From the NCBI RefSeq assembly GCF_024679245.1, contig NC_090178.1, forward strand, positions 17,920,213 through 17,984,212: a DNA stretch of 64,000 nt. The letters are read 5' to 3'. Positions 58,940-64,000 of the stretch are shown piece by piece. The position numbers and the translations under genes were made by a program. The DNA comes from Pseudorasbora parva. Lineage: Eukaryota > Chordata > Actinopteri > Cypriniformes > Gobionidae. Numbering within the stretch: the stretch's first letter is position 1; each line of letters begins with the position of its first letter. The notes under the pieces are model-generated. The model ran no database searches, was not told the DNA's origin, and worked only from the letters and a program-made list of their open reading frames with translations.

Positions 58940-59640
58940 TTTTTCTTTTTTACCCTCACTAAATAATCTTTCAATAACAATTGAGTTTTTTCCAAAAAGG
59001 TCTCACTTTCATGTAACTGCAATACAGGCCTGTGAGTAAACAACTAAGAGTTGACTACCTAAAGCATCCTCTAATAACAATTGAATTTTTGAAAAACACT
59101 CTCCAGTTCACATTACATCAAGGCTAGAACCTGTTAAGTTTCGTTGGGAAGCCAGGGTACGGCCATGGGACGTTACAGTAGAACAGATGCGTTTCTTGCT
59201 TGATAAAATGGCCCATATGGAGAGGCAGCAAACTCTGAGGGGCTCAAAATGCCCCTCAGAATGAGCTACCTCTATTGCATTACAGTGTACTCAAACTATA
59301 GCAACTCTCTCCCACATATTCTGCTAGGGTGAAAACACCCTACTGGCCTCACTAAATAATCTTTCAATAACAATTGAGTAGTTTCCAAAAAAGTCTCACT
59401 TTCATGTAACTGCAATACAGGCCTGTGAGTAAACAACCAAGAGTTGACTACCTAAAGCATCCTCTAATAACAATTGAATTTTTGAAAAAACACTCTCCAG
59501 TTCACATTACATCAGGGCTAGAACCTACTAAGTTTCGTTGGGAAGCCAGGGTACTGCCATAGGACGCTACAGTAGAACAGATGTGTTCTGGCTTGATAAA
59601 ATGGTCCATATGGAGAGGAAGCAAATTAGGCTAGTGACAA
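58940..59640 (-). repeat. Same satellite in inverted orientation (two dimers)
   Basis: aataacaattgagt, cactttcatgtaactg, gaagccagggtacggccatg and cagaatgagctacc are reverse complements of the forward array's motifs. The block repeats once with a period of about 391 bp (58963 and 59354). It is more diverged from the forward units than those are from each other. Confidence 0.8.
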
Positions 59641-60570
59641 TGCCCCCAAATTTTTGAGATACCCCTACCGGAGGTAGAACCAAACCCAACAATGTTTTTC
59701 CTCCTCTCTAAGGTCTCCCATTTATGAAATGGATTCTTGGCTAAAAATATTTTACTGCTAAGATTGTTAAATTAACAGATATTGTTATACACCCCAAAAC
59801 CAAAAAGGGACTAAAATATAGCCTGTCCGTTTGGGAGTTAAGGCATATAAACTAATGCAGATCAATCACACAAGCTCTGAGAGCTTTGAAACTTGACATG
59901 TTTGTAGTCAGGAAGTTGAGTTAACTGCTAGAAAAGACTGAATGTGAATATATTGATGTATGGAATAAATAGAGACATATAAACACATACCTAAAATAAC
60001 CGGACATGCACAAATTGAATATCTATACAGAATGTTTTCATTTACTTTATGGTTGCTTAGCCAGGGATTGTCATATAAACACATATGATGGCTTGTTGGA
60101 AAGGTGAGGTTGTGCTGAATCCAGCAATACCAAATATGAAAATATAGCATGATCAAATCAGGGTGTTCTGTTACTCAATGTATGAGGTGTCTAAAATGAC
60201 TGGAAATGGAACACTAGCATAATTTAGTAGGCCTACAAAGCCCATTATCAGTGGTGAGAAGAATGTTGAGAAATTCAAATATGAGATACATCTAATAATG
60301 AAACATTTCATATGGCACCTTGTACTATATGGAAACAAAGACTGAAATCGAAAGATAACACGTTACCATAGCACAAACAGGAGACTCGGAGTCAGGATAG
60401 CAGTTTGACTTTAATGAGCTTTTTAATAGAACTATAACTTAACATCACACAATACAAATTAAATTACTGTCTTAAATCAAACAAATGGCAATCTAACTAA
60501 ACAAACACTCCACGGGGAATGAGCCCTGTCTTCTCAGGCTGTTTTTTTTCTAGTAGCAACCATTTGGAAC
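59641..60570. other. Non-coding stretch between satellite and inverted duplication
   Basis: No gene recognised. Around 60402-60435, read on the - strand, ctattaaaaagctcattaaa offers attaaa-type polyadenylation hexamers. These could serve the - strand gene ending at 60638. Confidence 0.45.
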
Positions 60571-60637
60571 ATGAACTGCTTTTGGTAGCCATTCTAAGGT
60601 CAGCCCCTCATGATGTTACAACTGCAACACACCACTG

Positions 60638-61930
60638 TCACTCATCCACATTGTCATCAGTGACAAAGTTGGTCATATTTGGACAGTCTGGGAAAGGGCA
60701 AGAGCAAAACCCTGTGCAGGTCAAGCCCACTGAAAGACACTGGCATTTGGTGGCATCATTGCAGTTTCCATCTTTACAGTAGAGGTGGGTGATGTTTCTA
60801 ACTTCTTTAGGTGCTGGTGCCTTCTGTAACATCACAGGTTCAATACACCCATCTTCTCTGAGCCTCCATCCTCTTCCAACTGGGTTCCAGAGAAGAGGTT
60901 TGGCCAGGTGGCGGTGGCGCCACACTGCTGTTTGATACAAAGCTCTCAGCACATGTTGCTGGAAGGCATCTTCTGTTGGGGGTAGATTTGCTGCTGACAA
61001 ATCTGTGGTAGATGCTAGTGTGTACCTCAGCTCATCCAGGTTGGTGCAAGGATGCCTATCCACCTTTTTCTTTTGGCCATACAGGAGGAGGGCATACCTT
61101 CTTGCCACAGGCAAAGCCTCTTCCAGGCTACCAGAGAGTCCAAATTTGGTCATTTCCTGTAACTCACAAAGATGGGTCTTCCGTCTTGTGAGGGCAGTGG
61201 CCTTCCCAATTCTGTACAAACTGCTTGTGGTGTCACAACCCGTGAGGGCGTGGCATGCAGGTAAACGCTCACAAAGCACTGCTCCAAGCTTCTGAGCGAT
61301 CGAACAGATAGGGACAAATCTTTCCTTAAGGCCATGTCCCGAGTGCATAAACACTACTGAGGATCCAAACATCCCTTTGCTTGAATAGTACAGAAGCAAA
61401 ACGAGTACATCTGTATCATCACATTTGACAATTAGACAAGAATGTGACTGTGCAAGGTGTATTGCATGTAACACCAGCCTCGTGTCAGCCTCCTCTTGGT
61501 CACTGTAAAGGTCTTTCAAGCAGTCAATGCCTGACTTGCTAACACTCTTAACCTCCTGACCATTTTCAAAGCCACCTGCCAAGATGACAGTGTTCCCTGA
61601 AGGAATTCTCATTGGCCCAGTACTGGTGATGTGGGTGCTGACAAAGCTACATAGAGCAGCCTTGTTTCCACTGATCCTGAGGTATTTTCTGTAGTTTGGA
61701 ACACTTGTTTGTCCTGTGATGATGTGTGTTTGTCTGCTGGTGTGAATTGTGCCTCTTCTTTGTCTTTCAAGATCTTTGACGGAGTTTTGGTGGTCATATC
61801 TATCAAACACTATAACGACACAGCTGTTACCTTCCTTTCCCATTAAAGTTGCAATCTTTTTCCAGACACACTCACCCAGGTCATTGAACGTTTGAAAGAC
61901 TGAATCATTGAGACTCTGTAGAAGAGCCAT
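60638..61930 (-). CDS. PIN/FEN-like putative nuclease with Cys-rich C-terminus, left copy (5' truncated)
   Basis: The 430 codons counted from an internal Met are open, and the frame continues upstream to about 62018 through AVVKETQQLPNVKEPSAYII and DG, so the true start is missing. Motifs: DGMALLQSL at the start, VFD at 41-43 with basic VKDLERQRRG following, EEAD at 146-149, DDTDVLVLLLYY from 171, GCD at 231-233 followed by TTSSLYRIGKATAL. This order matches the acidic residues and helix-hairpin of FEN1/XPG-type nucleases. Cysteines 385, 390, 397, 399, 405, 409, 411 and 416 form a CXC-like cluster. Biochemical role is inferred; I know the family only as uncharacterised animal proteins often found in many copies. 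Confidence 0.7.
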   Translation of the reverse strand: MALLQSLNDSVFQTFNDLGECVWKKIATLMGKEGNSCVVIVFDRYDHQNSVKDLERQRRGTIHTSRQTHIITGQTSVPNYRKYLRISGNKAALCSFVSTHITSTGPMRIPSGNTVILAGGFENGQEVKSVSKSGIDCLKDLYSDQEEADTRLVLHAIHLAQSHSCLIVKCDDTDVLVLLLYYSSKGMFGSSVVFMHSGHGLKERFVPICSIAQKLGAVLCERLPACHALTGCDTTSSLYRIGKATALTRRKTHLCELQEMTKFGLSGSLEEALPVARRYALLLYGQKKKVDRHPCTNLDELRYTLASTTDLSAANLPPTEDAFQQHVLRALYQTAVWRHRHLAKPLLWNPVGRGWRLREDGCIEPVMLQKAPAPKEVRNITHLYCKDGNCNDATKCQCLSVGLTCTGFCSCPFPDCPNMTNFVTDDNVDE

Positions 61931-62016
61931 GCCATCAATGATATATGCTGATGGTTCTTTAACATTTGGCAGCTGCTGTGTCTCTTTAACAACAGCTATT
62001 ATACAATGATCTATTG

Positions 62017-62640
62017 CTAAGGGTTCTTCGCTCAGAGCGTGAAGCTGACTTTCAACTTCACCTGAATTGCATGTGTGAAGTGATACCTTGGTTCAGAGCT
62101 GCTGGCAGGACCAATTATGGCAAGTACATGCCAGTCTATGTTGCAGAAATGAAAGCACTTGAACATGAACAACCAGAAGCATACACATTCATGCAGCAAG
62201 GCGGTTTTGTTGTTCGCCGGTCTGAGCATCGAAGCTTCAACTGTGTGGCTACTGATCAGGCACTAGAGCAAACCATTAATTGAGAAGGCAAGAGTCAAGG
62301 TGGAGTTGTTGGGAGTTGTTGGGTTCACATTACGAAAAGGAGCTCTCACAAGATGGTTGATGACAAGACATGTGACCACAGCATATGTGGATGCCATGAA
62401 AGAGCTTTGCGACACTGATGATCAGAGCTCGAAAGCACACAAGGAGCATGGAGCATCCAGAATGGACAGAGACGAAAGAGACATACAGAAGATAATGGAA
62501 GCTGTGGAGCAGAGGCAGAATCCCTTTGATCTTGATAACATTCCTGAGGAACTGATCAACATTGCAAGTGGTCAGGTTGCATCTGAGAAAGTTAAAATCT
62601 GCCAAATGTTAAAGAACCATCAGCATATATCATTGATGGC
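62017..62640 (+). pseudogene. Broken N-terminal portion of the right nuclease-like gene
   Basis: The frame reads LRSEREADFQLHLNCMCEVI, PWFRAAGRTNYGKYMPVYVA and ATDQALEQTIN, then TGA at 62281-62283. After the stop, GKSQGGVVG should lead into GFTLRKGALTRWLMTRHV. A tandem 10-bp duplication (ggagttgttg twice, about 62301-62320) shifts the frame. The following segment (DERDIQKIMEAVEQRQNPFD, then IASGQVASEKV) ends at the deletion junction 62598. This N-terminal region accompanies the PIN-like part in related animal proteins, from memory. Confidence 0.7.
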
Positions 62641-63933
62641 ATGGCTCTTCTACAGAGTCTCAATGATTCAGTCTTTCAAACGTTCAATGACCTGGGAGAG
62701 TGTGTCTGGAAAAAGATTGCAACTTTAATGGGAAAGGAAGGTAACAGCTGTGTCGTTATAGTGTTTGATAGATATGACCACCAACACTCCGTCAAAGATC
62801 TTGAAAGACAAAGAAGAGGCACAATTCACACCAGCAGACAAACACACATCATCACAGGACAAACAAGTGTTCCAAACTACAGAAAATACCTCAGGATCAG
62901 TGGAAACAAGGCTGCTCTATGTAGCTTTGTCAGCACCCACATCACCAGTACTGGGCCAATGAGAATTCCTTCAGGGAACACTGTCATCTTGGCAGGTGGC
63001 TTTGAAAATGGTCAGGAGGTTAAGAGTGTTAGCAAGTCAGGCATTGACTGCTTGAAAGACCTTTACAGTGACCAAGAGGAGGCTGACACGAGGCTGGTGT
63101 TACATGCAATACACCTTGCACAGTCAAATTCTCGTCTAATTGTCAAATGTGATGATACAGATGTACTCGTTTTGCTTCTGTACTATTCAAGCAAAGAGAT
63201 GTTTGGATCCTCAGTAGTGTTTATGCACTCGGGACATGGCCTTAAGGAAAGATTTGTCCCTATCTGTTCGATCGCTCAGAAGCTTGGAGCAGTGCTTTGT
63301 GAGTGTTTACCTGCATGCCACGCCCTCACGGGTTGTGACACCACAAGCAGTTTGTACAGAATTGGGAAGGCCACTGCCCTCACAAGACGGAAGACCCATC
63401 TTTGTGAGTTACAGGAAATGACCAAATTTGGACTCTCTGGTAGCCTGGAAGAGGCTTTGCCTGTGGCAAGAAGGTATGCCCTCCTCCTGTATGGCCAAAA
63501 GAAAAAGGTGGATAGGCATCCTTGCACCAACCTGGATGAGCTGAGGTACACACTAGCATCTACCACAGATTTGTCAGCAGCAAATCTACCCCCAACAGAA
63601 GATGCCTTCCAGCAACATGTGCTGAGAGCTTTGTATCAAACAGCAGTGTGGCGCCACCGCCACCTGGCCAAACCTCTTCTCTGGAACCCAGTTGGTAGAG
63701 GATGGAGGCTCAGAGAAGATGGGTGTATTGAACCTGTGATGTTACAGAAGGCACCAGCACCTAAAGAAGTTAGAAACATCACCCACCTCTACTGTAAAGA
63801 TGGAAACTGCAATGATGCCACCAAATGCCAGTGTCTTTCAGTGGGCTTGACCTGCACAGGGTTTTGCTCTTGCCCTTTCCCAGACTGTCCAAATATGACC
63901 AACTTTGTCACTGATGACAATGTGGATGAGTGA
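62641..63933 (+). CDS. PIN/FEN-like putative nuclease with Cys-rich C-terminus, right copy
   Basis: 430 codons, differing from the left copy at residues 49 (His for Asn), 163 (Asn for His), 165 (Arg for Cys), 186 (Glu for Gly) and 222 (Cys for Arg). None of the EEAD, DDTD or GCD acids or the eight C-terminal cysteines is altered. Upstream in the same frame only NVKEPSAYIIDG is kept before sequence switches at 62598/62599 to a more N-terminal part of the gene, so an internal segment has been deleted. Selection on the catalytic region cannot be judged from two near-identical copies. Confidence 0.7.
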   Translation: MALLQSLNDSVFQTFNDLGECVWKKIATLMGKEGNSCVVIVFDRYDHQHSVKDLERQRRGTIHTSRQTHIITGQTSVPNYRKYLRISGNKAALCSFVSTHITSTGPMRIPSGNTVILAGGFENGQEVKSVSKSGIDCLKDLYSDQEEADTRLVLHAIHLAQSNSRLIVKCDDTDVLVLLLYYSSKEMFGSSVVFMHSGHGLKERFVPICSIAQKLGAVLCECLPACHALTGCDTTSSLYRIGKATALTRRKTHLCELQEMTKFGLSGSLEEALPVARRYALLLYGQKKKVDRHPCTNLDELRYTLASTTDLSAANLPPTEDAFQQHVLRALYQTAVWRHRHLAKPLLWNPVGRGWRLREDGCIEPVMLQKAPAPKEVRNITHLYCKDGNCNDATKCQCLSVGLTCTGFCSCPFPDCPNMTNFVTDDNVDE

Positions 63934-64000
63934 CAGTGGTGTGTTGCAGTTGTAACATCATGAGGGGCTGACCTAAGAATGGCTACCAAAAGCAGTTCAT

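Larger units (their letters stand above)
60571..64000. repeat. Long inverted duplication, arms of at least 1.4 kb, 626-bp spacer
   Basis: Left arm 60571-61972 and right arm 62599-64000 are mirror images about 62285.5. The right arm reaches the last base of the window, so total length is unknown. Inner divergence is abrupt: both copies share catttggcag, then the left continues ctgctgtgtctc while the complement of the right continues attttaactttc. The encoded proteins differ at only 5 of 430 positions. Confidence 0.95.

Noticed and set aside
55985..59640. CRISPR-like or coding tandem array
   Set aside because: Units are ~190/380 bp, diverged, without spacers, and frames are broken; it is satellite DNA in a vertebrate genome.
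61005..61295. Frames antisense to the nuclease-like genes (also 63276-63566)
   Set aside because: Shadow frames, duplicated only because the palindrome is duplicated.

Overview
The window looks like nuclear DNA of a teleost fish, most likely a cyprinid. It is AT-rich, carries vertebrate-type spliced exons, and is packed with fish repeat families: Tc1-like transposons, DIRS retroelements, hAT and TTAA-type MITEs, long (AT)n and (TG)n tracts. No bacterial or phage gene organisation is present. The only host gene I can follow confidently is the 3' three quarters of a malic enzyme gene. Its protein features fit the mitochondrial NADP-dependent isoform (me3). Eleven exons on the + strand run from 9557 to the stop codon at 45148, encode about 450 residues without a break, and all have GT-AG junctions. 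The 5' exons, including the one with the catalytic Tyr, were not found and probably lie upstream.

Layout. 1-469: anonymous. 470-4389: a DIRS-type tyrosine-recombinase retrotransposon on the - strand, with inverted terminal repeats and a diagnostic internal complementary region, but most of its reverse transcriptase deleted. 4390-9556: intron-like sequence with a three-level transposon nest (Tc1-like element, then a TIR element, then a 981-bp element with TTAC target duplications). 9557-45148: me3. Its two large introns (10857-20217 and 20322-37902) hold Tc1 copies, a solo LTR, a hAT element, foldback MITEs, a fragment of 28S rRNA on the - strand, and microsatellites. 45149-48950: 3' flank with a 0.7-kb foldback element. 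48960-50791: an inactivated hAT transposase gene. 50870-51280: a LINE 3' end with a clean target-site duplication. 55985-59640: a satellite array of ~190-bp units paired into ~380-bp dimers, with the last ~0.7 kb in the opposite orientation. 60571 to the window end: a long head-to-head inverted duplication.

The most interesting region is 60571-64000. Two ~99% identical 430-residue reading frames point away from each other (60638-61930 on -, 62641-63933 on +), separated by a 626-bp spacer. The protein has an acidic-motif layout resembling FEN1/XPG-type (PIN-fold) nucleases, followed by a cysteine-rich, CXC-like C-terminus. The right copy also keeps a broken N-terminal portion in the spacer. 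I cannot assign a known gene name. The arrangement could be a mobile-gene duplication, a hairpin-RNA source, or an assembly artefact.

Apart from me3 there is no sign of genes working together. The rest is transposon strata, and several insertions can be ordered in time from their nesting.
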